NCBI GenBank assembly: GCA_029721515.1
Contig: CM056550.1
Span: forward strand, 12,819,857 to 12,883,856
Source: Synanceia verrucosa
Taxonomy: Eukaryota > Chordata > Actinopteri > Perciformes > Synanceiidae
Direction of reading: 5' to 3'
Length of the DNA: 64,000 bases
Shown here: positions 35,712-47,299 of the stretch, in pieces
Numbering within the stretch: the first letter of the stretch is position 1
Layout of the letters: the number at the start of each line of letters is the position of its first letter
The notes under the pieces: generated by a model
Seen by the model: the letters and a program-made list of their open reading frames with translations, nothing else
What the model was told of the DNA's origin: nothing
The model's database searches: none
Translations under genes and position numbers: made by a program

Positions 35712-35944
35712 ATGATGGGGTGATTACTTAAGTCTGTGTTTGATGTCCTGTATTTTGTTACTGTGTCTAATCAGCCTGACATCTCTGTGGCATCTAGATC
35801 TAGAGCTCCTTTTGAACCTGCAGCTCTCTCATCTGTGCTTTGTGTCTTTTCTCCTCTCTTCTTTCTCTCATCTCTTTCCTCATTTATTTCTGGACTTCCT
35901 CTCTTTGCCGCTTGATTTTCGATCCTACCTCCTGGCTGCCGCAG

Positions 35945-36037
35945 GGTTTTGGGTTTGTAACATTTGAAACGAGCGCAGATGCTGACCGTGCGCGGGAGAA
36001 ACTAAATGGTACAATCGTAGAGGGACGCAAAATAGAG
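35945..36037 (+). CDS. rbfox3: rbfox3 93-nt RRM exon (residues 141-171)
   Basis: The exon encodes GFGFVTFETSADADRAREKL and onward to GRKIE, including RNP1. In RBFOX genes the matching 93-nt exon is known to be skipped in frame, giving a protein with a defective RRM that acts in autoregulation. Here the acceptor is good (gctgccgcag), but the donor GAG|GTGCCT departs from the GTRAGT consensus at positions +3 to +6, as expected for a regulated exon. TGCATG motifs lie on both sides. The 31 codons are phase 0 at both ends, so skipping keeps frame. Confidence 0.95.
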
Positions 36038-36649
36038 GTGCCTTCCTTTTCCCATCTCTTGCTTTTTACTCCCCAGACCCCCTTCTTCTTTTTTTACTCT
36101 GTCTCCTCACTTTCTCCGCCTTCCTGGCATTTCCTGCAATCCCTCCCTCTCTTCCCTGTCTTCCTCTCTCCTGCCTGCTGCACCTTGAACGCTGCATGCT
36201 GAACCCTGATCTGTAAGTGTGTGTCACAAAGACAAAGACAGACTTATTCAGTGGTGTGTTTCGGTGTTTTTTTGACACAAATTGTGCTTTGCTCGTGATG
36301 GATTGTGTCATGTGCGTTTGTGGCATGTGCATGAGGTCACAGTGGTTCTTATTTGAAAGCTTCCACTTTGCTAAAATGTGTTTTGCACCTACATTCACTT
36401 TATAATATCATCTTGCATGAGGAGTGAAATTTGCCCCATCTTTCCACCTGTCTGCTCACTCTTTCATTTTAACTCACCAGGCTTCATCTCACTAATCTGA
36501 AGGCTGTTGCAGATAATATTATATTTGACTGTTCACTAAACCAACCTGCAGCAACCCTGCCTCTTAGAAATTATGTTCATTACTACTATTATATTTTCCT
36601 GTTAACAATTTTGAAGAAATGTCAACATTGCTTGTATTACTGTTTTTAC

Positions 36650-37045
36650 TTTGGGTGGGAATAAATATTAATGTGGCACTACACTGCAATATTTTTTTTC
36701 TTTTGATATAATACTGATTTTTAATTTCTTAACATATTTTTCCCCAAAAAGAAGTCGTATTTTGGACTGATTGTAAAACCAGAATGATTTCTGCATGTTG
36801 AAATAAAAAGCTAAATAAAAATAAAATAATCTGCATTAACATGGTAACTTTGACAGCCTTAATATATATGAGTATATGTATGTGTATGTATATATGTATA
36901 TATATATATATATATATGTACAGATATAAGCTGCATTTTAAAGTTCTTTTTTGCAATATGTTGCAGTACCACAATATCGCAATAATGTCTTGTATCATGA
37001 CTCAAGTATCACGATACATATCGTATCATCTAGCGCAATTCTGTT
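36650..37045. mobile_element. hAT-like repeat, family C (copy 2)
   Basis: Shares gggtgggaataaatatt, gatttctgcatgttgaaat, taaataatctgca-like and gcagtaccacaatatcgcaa segments with 5865-6236, and ends atcacgatacatatcgtatc. A TA/TG run at 36865-36917 lies inside. Confidence 0.55.
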
Positions 37046-37275
37046 ATGGTCTGGACATAAATAATTTCAAAGTAAAGCTCCTTATTTGTAATAAAAGGAG
37101 GACAGACAGAAGATATTTCCACCCTCTAAAGACGTCTCAACCAGCTCTTCTATCTTCGTTCATCTCCTTGTCGATGAGCTCCAGCTCCAAAGTCAAAGTC
37201 ATGATGAAAGTTGATCATGAACAGGAAAAGAGACGTTTGGTTTCTTTTCTATCCTCTCATTATGCACATAGTTGA
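37046..37275. repeat. dispersed relative of the 51-bp unit (single copy, with flank)
   Basis: ataatttcaaagtaaagctc with ctta-tttgtaataaaaggag at 37060 is one unit of the 31975-32695 array. The downstream flank (ccaccctctaaagacgtctc, ctcttctatcttcgttc) is shared with 55660-55700. Confidence 0.6.
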
Positions 37276-38651
37276 AGGATTATTTCGACCATGAAATTCA
37301 GGTTTTTATGAATTTGAGACAAAATGTTAATGTTATTAACACCAATGATGTGTTTCATGACAGTGCAGTCATTTAGACTACAGCTTTAACAACACATTGA
37401 AGTGTGAAGTTACACATTAATAAAAGTAAACTCATCATGTTTCATTCCTCTCGTCTCTTTAACCCAGACCATCATTTCTCTTAACCTTAACCAAGGAGTT
37501 TGCTGGAACAGAACACTAACCCTAACCCTAACTATATTGCTACTGATGTCAGTGTGAGCTGATATTACATTAAAATTACATTTAGCAAATGTGTTTTGCT
37601 AATTAGTAGTTTGCTAAAATTAGTTTCCTCTTCATGTTAAGGGGTTATTTTTGCTGTTGCAAATTTTGGTATATTAGCATAATTTCTAAGACACCAGCAT
37701 GCAGGACAAATTACCAGGGGGTGAGGTAAAAACAGCCAAATTATTGGCAAATTATAAACCTAGAAAGTAGGTTTGATGTGTAATCCTTATTAAAATGTCT
37801 GGTTTGCCATCTTAATAAGGCAGCACCAGTTGACAGTGCATTCAAAATAACACAATCGTGGCTGTACATGACAAAATATTGTAACATTGGACCAAGATGG
37901 ATGGAGGTTGCATGTCTACCAGTGTTCTAGATAGAAAATCATGATGTGAAACCTCCAAAACTGAAGCTCAAACATCTTAAAGGTCTTAATAGGATAGTCT
38001 GGGTGTTTAAAAATGGGGTTGTATGACATACTTCTCCATGTTTATCACACAGAAGCAAAGAAATGTACAGCTGTGGACGGAGGCAGCAAAAACACATTTT
38101 AGATTCCTAATCAATTAAGGCAGCAGTAGACCAGCACCTCTGTGTTATGTGAGGTAAAATTACAGTTTTTTTCTATGGAGTCTGGTGGCTTCATTTACAC
38201 AAACAGGCTGTATAGCTGTGAAACGACGAGATAAACCAGCAAAAATATTGTTAATATGACAGTAAAATACATTTTGCTGACCTCCCTGTACATAGCAGTG
38301 TATTGCTTTGCTCCCTGGGAACTCACCAAACCAGCGGCGTGCCGACCATCATCTAGTGTAATACACCCTGAAAAACCTAAGCTATCCCTTTAATTGAAAT
38401 CAGTGAGATCTTGTGTCTTTTTTTTCAGGGGGTTGTGCTATCTGTGTGCATTCATCCTCATTTTTAATTGTTGCAGTTTTCTCTCATTTATTTTCTCTGA
38501 TGTTGTTCATTTTGTTACGACATCACACTGTTAAAATACCAGCATGGCATGGAGAGTGGTTGTGAAGTGGATTATCTTCAATGTGCACTGTTTTATTTTA
38601 TTCGCCTCTGTATATCTGCTTTCACACAAAACTCTATCTGTCCGCTAACAG
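37276..38651. other. intron 4, distal part
   Basis: No gene. A short interstitial telomere-like ctaaccctaaccctaac lies at 37518-37534. One TGCATG is at 37909, and two overlapping GCATG words (38542-38551) lie about 100 bases before the exon at 38652. Confidence 0.45.
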
Positions 38652-38712
38652 GTCAACAATGCCACAGCCAGAGTAATGACCAACAAAAAGATGGCAAACC
38701 CTTATACAAATG
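38652..38712 (+). CDS. rbfox3: rbfox3 exon, end of RRM (residues 172-192)
   Basis: This 61-nt exon encodes VNNATARVMTNKKMANPYTN plus the first base of a Gly codon. It closes the last strand of the RRM and begins the linker. The acceptor is ctaacag and the donor GTAAGG. The Met-Ala pair before NPYTNG differs from the residues I remember in mammals, the sort of change expected in this loop. It ends in phase 1, matching the next exon. Confidence 0.95.
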
Positions 38713-39902
38713 GTAAGGTCTATTTCCATCTCTTCCCGTCCTTGTTCTAAGCGACATATCATATGGTTATGTAGAAATGTCAATAATTATGATCCAATTC
38801 CAACTACTGAGCTTGGATTGTGAATGGAAAGGTAACCAAAAGCTACAGATGGAAACCAGGTGGCAGATGCTGCAGTTGTTCACATTTGATTAATAAAATA
38901 TTTGTCAGAGGAAATCGATTTAGTTTGAAATATCATGCAAATAGCAAAGTGAATTTTGTTATTACTCAGTAGGAATGAAAAGAAAAGGGCGGCGAGAAAG
39001 AGGGTGACTGAAGATGGGGGAGGGTGTTAAGGTAGGACGGGGTCTAAATGACGAGAGCCAATAAAACTAGTAGGAGTCATCATTCGTCAAGATGCAGAGA
39101 GGAGCCTTTAGGGTGTGTTTCTCTCTCACGGACGTCAGCTATGGATAAAATGAAAACTGAATGATAGCGAAGGGAGAGGGGGACGGATGTACAAGGGAAG
39201 AAATTAAATGGCAAGACATGTCAGCACCTCTCTTCACACAAACCTCCATCCTGTTTGAGAGCGAAGAGAAACTGTGCACACACACATATTAGGGTTGTCG
39301 AAATTAGCGCATTTACGTGATTAATCAATGTTAAGGCGTTGACTTCTGCCACGGTCACTCTACTTGAAGGTTGCTGGAAGGACATGAAGCACATTAAAAA
39401 AAAATCAAGGAAACTCACTACACGGTCGTGACAAAGACCAAACATGCTGATAAATGAGATTAACCATCTTTTATGAATCTGTCCAAGCTTCTCCTGTAAT
39501 TCGTCAAACAAACAATCAACCAAAGTATTAATTTGTAACATGAAATGGACAAAAAGGAAATACAGACATTCTTTTCATAAACATGGCACTTATTAGCGCT
39601 AATGTGGTGTCACTCTGATTTTAGCGTTTCTTAAACAATGCAGCTCTTTGCTTTAGCAGCAATGAAACACATGAAATCATACCTGAAATAGCATATAAGC
39701 ACAGCACATAACATTGAATAAAATAGGCATACAGTATATACAGTACATACTGCTTTAAAATGTCAGCTATTTCATGGAAACCTAATGGTACTACTAATCA
39801 GTAGCTTTTACTTCAAAAGCTAACAAATAATGTTATAGCGATTTTATAGAGAGGGTTGTTTTGCTAATGCTAATATTCGCTCTGTGTGTGTGTCCTGTTC
39901 AG
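38713..39902. other. intron 5
   Basis: Mostly unique. A short aattagcgc hAT-like fragment lies at 39292-39345, and a minus-strand frame (39221-39541) runs across it without known similarity. Confidence 0.4.
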
Positions 39903-39956
39903 GCTGGAAGCTGAATCCAGTGGTTGGGGCGGTGTACGGACCTGAGTTTTATGCAG
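39903..39956 (+). CDS. rbfox3: rbfox3 54-nt exon (residues 192-210)
   Basis: The exon encodes WKLNPVVGAVYGPEFYA after completing Gly192. The acceptor is tcctgttcag and the donor GTAAAG. VYGPEFYA is the RBFOX3 form; RBFOX1 has VYSPEFYA. Phases are 1 in and 1 out. In RBFOX1 and RBFOX2, alternative short exons lie downstream of this point; I recognised none in the 8.1-kb intron that follows. Confidence 0.95.
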
Positions 39957-40444
39957 GTAAAGAATCACACACATTCATGCATTGTAGAAACGTGCTGCTG
40001 TACTACAGAATCCTTATTTATTCTGCTCAGTCTTTATATCCACCCTTCTTTTCCATCTCCTTCCTTTTGTCTTCCTACATTTGTTGTGTGAGCAACACGT
40101 GAAGTGGATTAATCCTGACACAGATTTACATGTTGTGTGTGTGAATGAACTCACCTATCTAGCTAACAGTGGACCTTGGCATCATTATACATTCACCAAC
40201 AGGGGACCACCAAGCCAACAGGAGATATTTTTTCAGTCTCCTTTTGGACATGCTTTAAATCATGTCAAAAACCATTTGGTAATTTTCTAAGCGTTAAAAT
40301 GAATAAAACGGTGACTATGTATGGTTAAACACTGTAGAAAGAAATTTTATTCTCTATTTTTGTTTTTTCAAAATGACCACAAACAGAAATGCACATTTGG
40401 CAGTTAAGCCCTACAGCAGTTCCCTGTTCGTAGTGTTGGTGTTG

Positions 40445-40487
<43 letters not shown>

Positions 40488-40773
40488 CAGTTTCAAGTGG
40501 CAGCTTGGTTTCATTTGGTAGAAGTGCTGAGACCATCCGCCGCCCTTAACTGCTCTACTTTTTGCTCATTAGTCTGAAATCTGTTCATTCCCAGACAGCT
40601 TTACGGCACTCCTCTAAATAACCACCCTGACAGAGAGAGGCCATCCATCTCTTTTATTTCTCTTTCCCTCTTTCCCTGCATTTCTGCCTCCATCCCTCCA
40701 TCCACCCATCCAAACAGAAACCTCAGATGACCTCCAAACCCTCTATCACAGTTTGTCACGCTCCGCCACGTTG

Positions 40774-40812
<39 letters not shown>

Positions 40813-42832
40813 CTCGTGTTGAGATGCACACAGATATGTATATTTGCATTTGTTGGGTCAGACTTGACAATCTGACAATAGATTCATATTGAATCTATCT
40901 TATGCGTGTGTTGGTGTGTGTAACGTTATGGGGACATAACATAAATCTGTTTCCACAGGGACTCTCCTTCCTGCTAAAGACAAAAAAAAAATCAAGTCCC
41001 CCATAATGTAAATTGATTGCATTACATTTTTTAACTCTCACATACATTATTGCCAATAATTTTAACCACATGAAAACAAACCATAATATCAGTGTGGTTT
41101 GCTTACACTTACCAGGACAACAGCTGCTTTAATACACCAGTGTTTAAGCTGGTTCTTCTGGAACTGTGATGAGTTTAATATTTTGTTTAATGATTAAGAG
41201 GGCACTTCATTTACTGTTTGTTTGTCCACTAACAGGGGCGCCGAATTGGTGTTGCCACAGCATATTCCTCTTCAAGGGAAGGGCCTGGCCTAAAGTAATG
41301 TTAGGATTTCTGTTTGCAGTAAATAGTACTCACACACAGAACAGCAGCATGTTTCAGGAGGCAGCACTTTCCTTCTGTCTTCCTTAGAAATAGAACTATT
41401 TATTACAGGGAAGCTAAATAAGGTATTTAAGTTATTTAAGGCATTTCTATTCCGAGTATATGTTAAAGAGTAACATATTTCAGCAAATTAAAAGATGCAT
41501 GAAAGGAGCTCATGTCAAAGGTACTTAAATAATAAAAAAATAAACTTCCACAATTTTACAAATTATGTATTACTCCAAGAGGCTTTTTTATTAACTCGCT
41601 GAACTGAATACCTGACTATTATTGTCTGTTGAGCTCCTGTGTGTTCCTTTAACCAAACCAAAAGCACTTTCTTTGCAATCTATTACTCACCAGACATAAT
41701 AGTAACATAAAATAACATATTTTAGAAAATTACAGTTTTTGTAACACAACACATTTATTTCTCATATCACCATTGTAATTGATGGACCAGTTCAGGGCCT
41801 CATATGCATACATGCATTAGGAACACTCACACATACTCAACCTGTCTTGTTAATTTATAGGATGGAGTGATCTTAAAAGCACCACTAAAGTTTGCCATAT
41901 GCTTCCCTTTCTCCTGGGAGGAGGGATGGTCGATGGAAAAGTGCACAACAGAAAATGGGGTTTTTCTTGGTGTTCGGGTCTGCTGGCATTCATTCACCCA
42001 TTCAGACACGCCGTGCAGGTTAATATCAGTGCCTCCACTCTGCATGTCTTCTCTCTCTCCCCTCATCACTCTTGCTGTATGAAAAATGAAAAAATATCCC
42101 TGCCTGTAAGTAAAAGTGTGTGGGATTGGGATTTCTTCTGGAATAATTATGAGTGCATTTAATCTAGTTTGGGGAGGGAGTTAAGCGGGATGTAAAGGGG
42201 GATGTAAGAGCGATTAATCACCCTTTATCAGACGGCTTTCCCAGCACCCATCAGCTGAACCTGCCTCCATAAATCCTGACCAGCTGACAGTGCACTCCAT
42301 CTCCATTGCCGGGCTCAGCTACAGGTTTATTGTGTGCAAATCCCATTCACAAGAATGACGGATGACCTCCGCATGCATACACAGTCATGCTCGCACAGTC
42401 ATGAATATCCGTATGCACTGTAGGCGCACATGCAGGAATGTTAGCATAGATGGAAAAAAAACAACCAGTCACATTGCGACACTACACATACTGTTACTTG
42501 TGAGATCTCTTACTGCATCTTCTGTTTAAAAAAAAGCATCTAATGTCAGTAACACTTAAATCTTGAGACTCGAGCAACAGTAAATAAATTATTATCCAAA
42601 GGGCCAGCTCAGTGTTGCCACCTCGATTCTCATGAAAGTAACCAGCAGAGCTACTGTAGCTAATCCCTAAATCTAGGAAATAAATAAAGTCACCAAGTCA
42701 TCGACACTGACAGTCCATCTCTACAAAGCCTTTCCCCAAAATTATCAACATAAACATTAACAACAAACATGACTATTGATTTTACTCACAGCTAGCAGCT
42801 AGTGAAAGGTGAGCGCAATATGACAGCTATCT
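39957..42832. other. intron 6, proximal part
   Basis: Contains GT microsatellites at 40446-40489 (with a GC end) and 40775-40810. 42190-42400 is unusually balanced in composition with clean words (tttatcagacggctttccca, ctgaccagctgacagtgcac), possibly conserved. No alternative exon was recognised. Confidence 0.4.
40446..40489. repeat. (GT)n(GC)n microsatellite
   Basis: About 18 GT units followed by GCGCGCGC; alternating purine-pyrimidine of this kind favours Z-DNA. Confidence 0.95.
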
Positions 42833-43193
42833 AGGTAGGTAGATGGACAGGTAGGTAGTGTAGGTGACCAGACATACAGATGTGTAAGTAGGTAAACAGA
42901 TAGGAAGGCAGACAGGGTAGGTAGGTAGGAAGCAAAGACAAGTAAATGGATGGGTAGGTAGACAGGTATGTAGACAGGTACGTAGGTAGATAGATAAGTA
43001 GGCAGACAGGGTAGGTAGATAGATACGTAGGTAGGAAGTAAAGACAAGTAAATGGGTAGGTGGGTAGACAGGTACATAGACAGGTACGTAGGTAGGTAGG
43101 TAGGTAGATAGGTAGACAGGTAAGTAGGTAGGTAGGTAAATCGATGGATAGGTAGACAGGTAGATGGGTATGTAGTAGGGTAGGTAGGTACAT
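42833..43193. repeat. GGTA/GACAG tetranucleotide-type minisatellite
   Basis: About 360 bases built of GGTAGGTAGACAGGTA-like units with no T-rich interruptions. It yields long spurious Leu-Pro-Thr-Tyr frames on the minus strand in all three phases. Confidence 0.95.
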
Positions 43194-43257
43194 CCAAAAT
43201 TACACAATTGAGACAGGTCGGATGGGATGTATATGACAGTCATTCCCATCCTCTGCT

Positions 43258-43744
43258 GTGTCCCTTCTGTCCTGGAATCTGCTCAGAAAGCCTCTTACTG
43301 TCAGTATAGCTAAAAAAGCCATCCAAAAAACCATGTCACTTCATGATATGGTTACTATGGAGACTGACGGCATCACACATGAATACAACCGAGCTCATTG
43401 GATCCAGAAGAGTTCCAGCCTCCCTGTCTTACCCGAATCATGTATTTTTTTTCAAGACCGTTTAGGATTATCCAATATACAGAAACATTCAAGCACATTC
43501 ATACTGCATGCAGAAAACTGTGTTTTTTGGCCCCAAACTGCATGTGATTACCATAGAGTGGCATGTCTAAACCACAGAACACATAACCTACCGCAGAACA
43601 GTTATTTAGCCTATTTCTTGACACGGCAACGTGATATGGTTGCTATCAATAGATTCCTTCAATTCTGGTTTCGCATGAAATCAGTACCTTTACTAGAGCT
43701 GCTGCAGATACACAGAATCATGCATGTGGTTTTCAGCCCCTCCC

Positions 43745-43799
<55 letters not shown>

Positions 43800-43839
43800 T
43801 GTGTGCGTGCGCGCACATGTGCGAGCTTTAGTAAAATAG
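43258..43839 (+). other. unrecognised 193-codon open frame ending in a GT repeat
   Basis: The first about 160 codons are non-repetitive, the last 30 are translated GT microsatellite (Val/Cys). No domain is recognised and no splice evidence is seen. The stretch could be an old dispersed repeat with a conserved frame, as it has an unusually even composition, but I found no second copy in this window. Confidence 0.2.
43747..43811. repeat. (GT)n microsatellite with GC interruptions
   Basis: About 60 bases of GT with GCGCG islands; another GT run follows at 43924-43945. Confidence 0.95.
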
Positions 43840-44171
43840 ACTGCATGGGCATGAAGGACAATGAGGGAAATGTAATACTGATTGATTGACTGTATCCTAG
43901 ACTGAGTATATGCAAAGCAGGACGTGTGTGTGTGTGTGTGTGTGTTCTCCAGAACACAACAAATAAGATTAAAATGCAAAGTGCACGGAAGTAACAAGGC
44001 AAGCGGCTCTTGATTTTTAACATATGCGGAAAAATTTGCAACTTGGAAGGGTGACATTAGATCAAGGCTTTGTCATATTGGCACACCATCACTGGTCCAA
44101 GGCCGACTGGAATCACCGTCAGCAATAAACCTCGCTTTTACAAGCTGGTAATTTAAAGAAGCAGTGATTAA

Positions 44172-44325
44172 TCGGATAAAAATGGAGGCCAGAGTACCCG
44201 GAGAGAACCCAGGCAGACACAAGGAAAACATGCAAACTCCACACAGAAAGGCCCCGGGCCGGGAATCGAACCCAGCACCTTCTTGTTGTGAGGTGACAGT
44301 GCTAACCACTGCACAACACAATAAA
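44172..44325 (-). mobile_element. SINE-like repeat with tRNA-like head (copy 3)
   Basis: Minus strand reads gtgcagtggttagcactgtc, ggttcgattcccggcccggg and the gagtttgcatgttttcctt body. The 70 bases between it and the MITE at 44394 match the linker at 20132-20207 in reverse. Confidence 0.75.
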
Positions 44326-44393
44326 TTTATGTATAAATTAAAGATTTCTGCCAATTTCAGCTTCAATACTATAAAATAAAGTTCTTCAACTTT

Positions 44394-44792
44394 AACTCAT
44401 TGAGTGCCAGCCGTTTTTTAAAACCGAAAGTGCCTGCATTTTTTGTCCATTTTGAGTCATATTTCTAGACCCACAGAATATTTTGTACTATGTCTCTGAA
44501 AACAGTGAATAGCTCAAATGAAAGAAGAGACTCTCTATTTCATTATGAAAAAAAATGTTTGTTTTTACCTTGTTCCATTCTTGTTTTATCAGAGGAAGAG
44601 TAGAAGACACTTTCACCAAAATCACCACTTTTGCTCCAACTACAAATCCCAGAAGCCCCAAAATTACAGGCTGTGTGAGAGCGCCCTCTAGTGCCAGCTG
44701 CTGAAAAATAAAAGACGTATCTGTAAATCATTTAAAATCCAAAGTGTGAGTGCCATTGACGTACATATACGTCAGTGGCAATCAAAGAGTTA
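44394..44792 (+). mobile_element. TTAA MITE family A, copy 6 (both ends intact)
   Basis: Left aactcattgagtgccagccg and right gtggcaatcaaagagttaa with TTAA at 44392-44395 and 44789-44792. At 399 bases it is a good reference for family length. The ends (CTCATTGAGTGCCA type) resemble piggyBac-type termini, which usually begin CCCTTTG after TTAA; this is inference. Confidence 0.85.
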
Positions 44793-46489
44793 ATTGCCAC
44801 TCATTCTACCTGTTCATTGGAAATTCACTCTAATATCTGGCAAGTTGACTGTTAATGCAGCATGTAGATTTTATGATTTTCAGAGGATCAATTTGAAGCC
44901 CAATTATTAAGATGACTTTGTGTGTAAGGCAGTAATAAAACGTCTTCCTGTTGTTAAATTAAATTTGAATTTGTGTGATGGTAAAATGTCAAGCATTTTA
45001 TTGTTTAGACTGATCAGCTCATCACTTTTCTAAATAACTGTAGTTTTGTTGTTACTGTCAGGGACTCATTCTCATATGCTGCCTACATTTGCAGATAGGG
45101 TATGCATATATGTGTGTATGTGCAGTCTGTGTACTGTTTTATGCATGTGGATGTTGTTGTTTGTTGCTTTTATGGGCCTGCTTGCTGTCATGCAGAAGCC
45201 CTGCCATGATTCATGGGTTATTCCAGCAGCACTGTAGCGTGCACAAGCCATAGCTCATCATCAGAGCTTGTATACGTCACGCCACCAGCAACACGCACAT
45301 ACACGTGTCCACATGCTCACTTATATGTTTGTCTGCTGGCATATGCACACACAGTAAAAGAGGAATGAATATTTGGATGTCTGTTATTAAGAAAGCGAGG
45401 GACGGTGGGGGCAACTTGGGGAAATTGATCTTTTGCTCAGAATATATCACCGATGGACTGTGTGGCATATTAATGCTGTCTGACAAGTTAGAGGAGGAGG
45501 AGGCAGCGAACAGAGCGTCTCCATCACTACAGCATGTTATATGTTTTTCTGCTGCTGCAGACAGTGCAGTGTGTGTGGTGTCATTCACATCTAGGGCCTT
45601 TCAGAGGTCTGAAGCTGTTTAGGAGGTTATACAAAACTAATTAATAATAACGGCTTGCATCGTATTGCATCATATGATATTTTTAATGTAGGCTACGTGG
45701 TTAGCACTGTCGCCTCACAGCAAGAAGGTACCAGGTTTGATTCCCGAAGCTGTTGGAAATGAGATGGAAAGGTTACTACAAAATAAAACAGGAAGTCAAA
45801 AGACAAGCCTGATCTAAATATTACAACTTAATTAACATCATTTATGAAACAGGACATCTGGATGGTAAATGGACCAGATTTAGACGTTAAATTACATTTT
45901 ATCTGTGTAATTACATGAAACCATTGAGAGAGAACATTATTTATTTCATATAGCACAATATCATTATTTGTTAATTTAAAAAAATGTTTATGTGGATACA
46001 AAGAAATTTCTGATTCTGGTTCTGCTTTGGTTTCTCATGCTGTGAGGAGAGTCTGGTGGGTTCAGGAAGACCTCATCAAGCACAAGCTTCAGGACACCAA
46101 AAACAGTGATTCAGCATCATCTCTGGAGGTGGAAGTGGTTCTTTCTGATAGATGAAACAAGATGACCCATATTTATGTTTTAAAGACATAAAAAGAAAGT
46201 GAAAGAAAGTGCTTTTTGCATAATAGGTAACCTTTAAATGAAATTTGATTTCAATTCCATTCCACTACAGTCAGGTCAATGGCCTAATAAAGACTCGAGT
46301 GTTTCCACAAAGCAATTATTTTTTCTAGCAGTGTGCAGAACGTTTCAAATTTAGACATTAATGTTGGGAAATAAAAGTTAAAGGCACTCTAATTCAATTA
46401 ACAGAATAAGTCAAATGTAAAACAATGATGATGATAATAATCCAACTGCAGGAAGCGGGGGGGTTAGGACACGTAAAATGGTAAATGAG
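44793..46489. other. intron 6, mostly unique
   Basis: No exon recognised. A SINE head fragment lies at 45694-45748 (cgtggttagcactgtcgcct, ggtttgattcccg). Overlapping frames at 45277-45622 are unsupported. Confidence 0.4.
45694..45748 (+). mobile_element. SINE-like head fragment
   Basis: Only the A-box to B-box segment of the family at 19853-20622 is present. Confidence 0.65.
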
Positions 46490-46745
46490 TAGCATTTAAA
46501 TAGCACCTTGCTAATCTTCGGACCACTCAAAGCCCTTGCATTCACACTCATTGACTGATGGTAGATGCAGCCATACAAAGAGCCAACCTGCCCATCAAGA
46601 TCCAAACACTCATTCACACACTGATGGTTCAGCCTTCTGGAGCTGTTTCAGTGTCTTCCCCATGGTAACTTTGACATGTAGACTGGAGGACCTGGGGATC
46701 GAACCTACAAACTTCTAATTGGTGGATGACCTGCTCTCCCTCTGA
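46490..46745 (+). repeat. teleost dispersed repeat (atttaaatagcacc type)
   Basis: Order: gagtagcatttaaatagcac, caaagcccttgcattcacac, cagccatacaaagagccaac, ggggatcgaacctacaaact and gcctcagcag. This order matches a common fish repeat recalled from other genomes. Confidence 0.55.
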
Positions 46746-46859
46746 GCCTCAGCAGCTATTGTGGCCTCTGTGTTTTTAAAATAATTTCCATGTCTTTCAA
46801 AACAAGGCTTGCATCCCCAGAATCAAAGATCTGCATTGTAAAACAATATAACTGCTAGC

Positions 46860-47299
46860 AGTGTTTCTGGCCATTTTGAGTCATATTTCTAGACCCACAG
46901 AATATTTTGTACTATGACTCGGAAAACACTGAATAGCTCAAATGAAAGAAGAGACTCTCTATTTCATCATGAAAAAAATGTTTGTTTTTACCTTGTTCCA
47001 TTCTTGTTTTATCAGAGGTAGAGTAGAGGACACTTTCACCAAAATCACCACTTTTTGTTCAGATTCTGTTTTGCTCTCTAATCTCGATCATCTCCACTTC
47101 CTGTTTTGATCTCTGTGGTGTATACTGTCTCTTTGTGCTTTAACTACAAATCCCAGAAGCCCCAATTTTACTCTCAGGCTGTGTGAGAGCTCCCTCTTGT
47201 GCCAGCTGCTGAAAAAACACTTTGACGTATATATCTACGGCACTCAAGTGTTTGATTTTAAATGATGTACAAACACATTAATGGCACTCAAGGAGTTAA
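46860..47299 (+). mobile_element. TTAA MITE family A, copy 7
   Basis: Starts inside the family at gtttctggccattttgagtc and continues to atggcactcaaggagttaa with TTAA at 47296-47299. The outer left end is missing. Confidence 0.8.

Larger units (their letters stand above)
35079..36797 (+). promoter_or_regulatory. cluster of RBFOX-binding motifs around the 93-nt exon
   Basis: TGCATG occurs at 35079, 35671, 36193, 36328, 36414 and 36792, with a plain GCATG at 36323; another TGCATG is at 37909. Three full motifs lie 155-380 nt downstream of the exon end. Chance would give under one TGCATG per strand in a stretch this long. RBFOX proteins bind this hexamer and regulate their own RRM exon. The copy at 36792 lies inside a dispersed repeat and counts for less. 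Confidence 0.55.

Noticed and set aside
35333..35715. Cys/Val- and His/Thr-rich open frames on both strands
   Set aside because: Artefacts of CA and TG microsatellites.
37518..37534. Interstitial telomere repeat
   Set aside because: Only about three CCCTAA units; similar short runs belong to a dispersed fish repeat at 30.99 and 48.35 kb.
42799..43249. Three overlapping Leu/Pro/Thr/Tyr-rich minus-strand proteins
   Set aside because: All come from the same GGTA minisatellite read in different frames.
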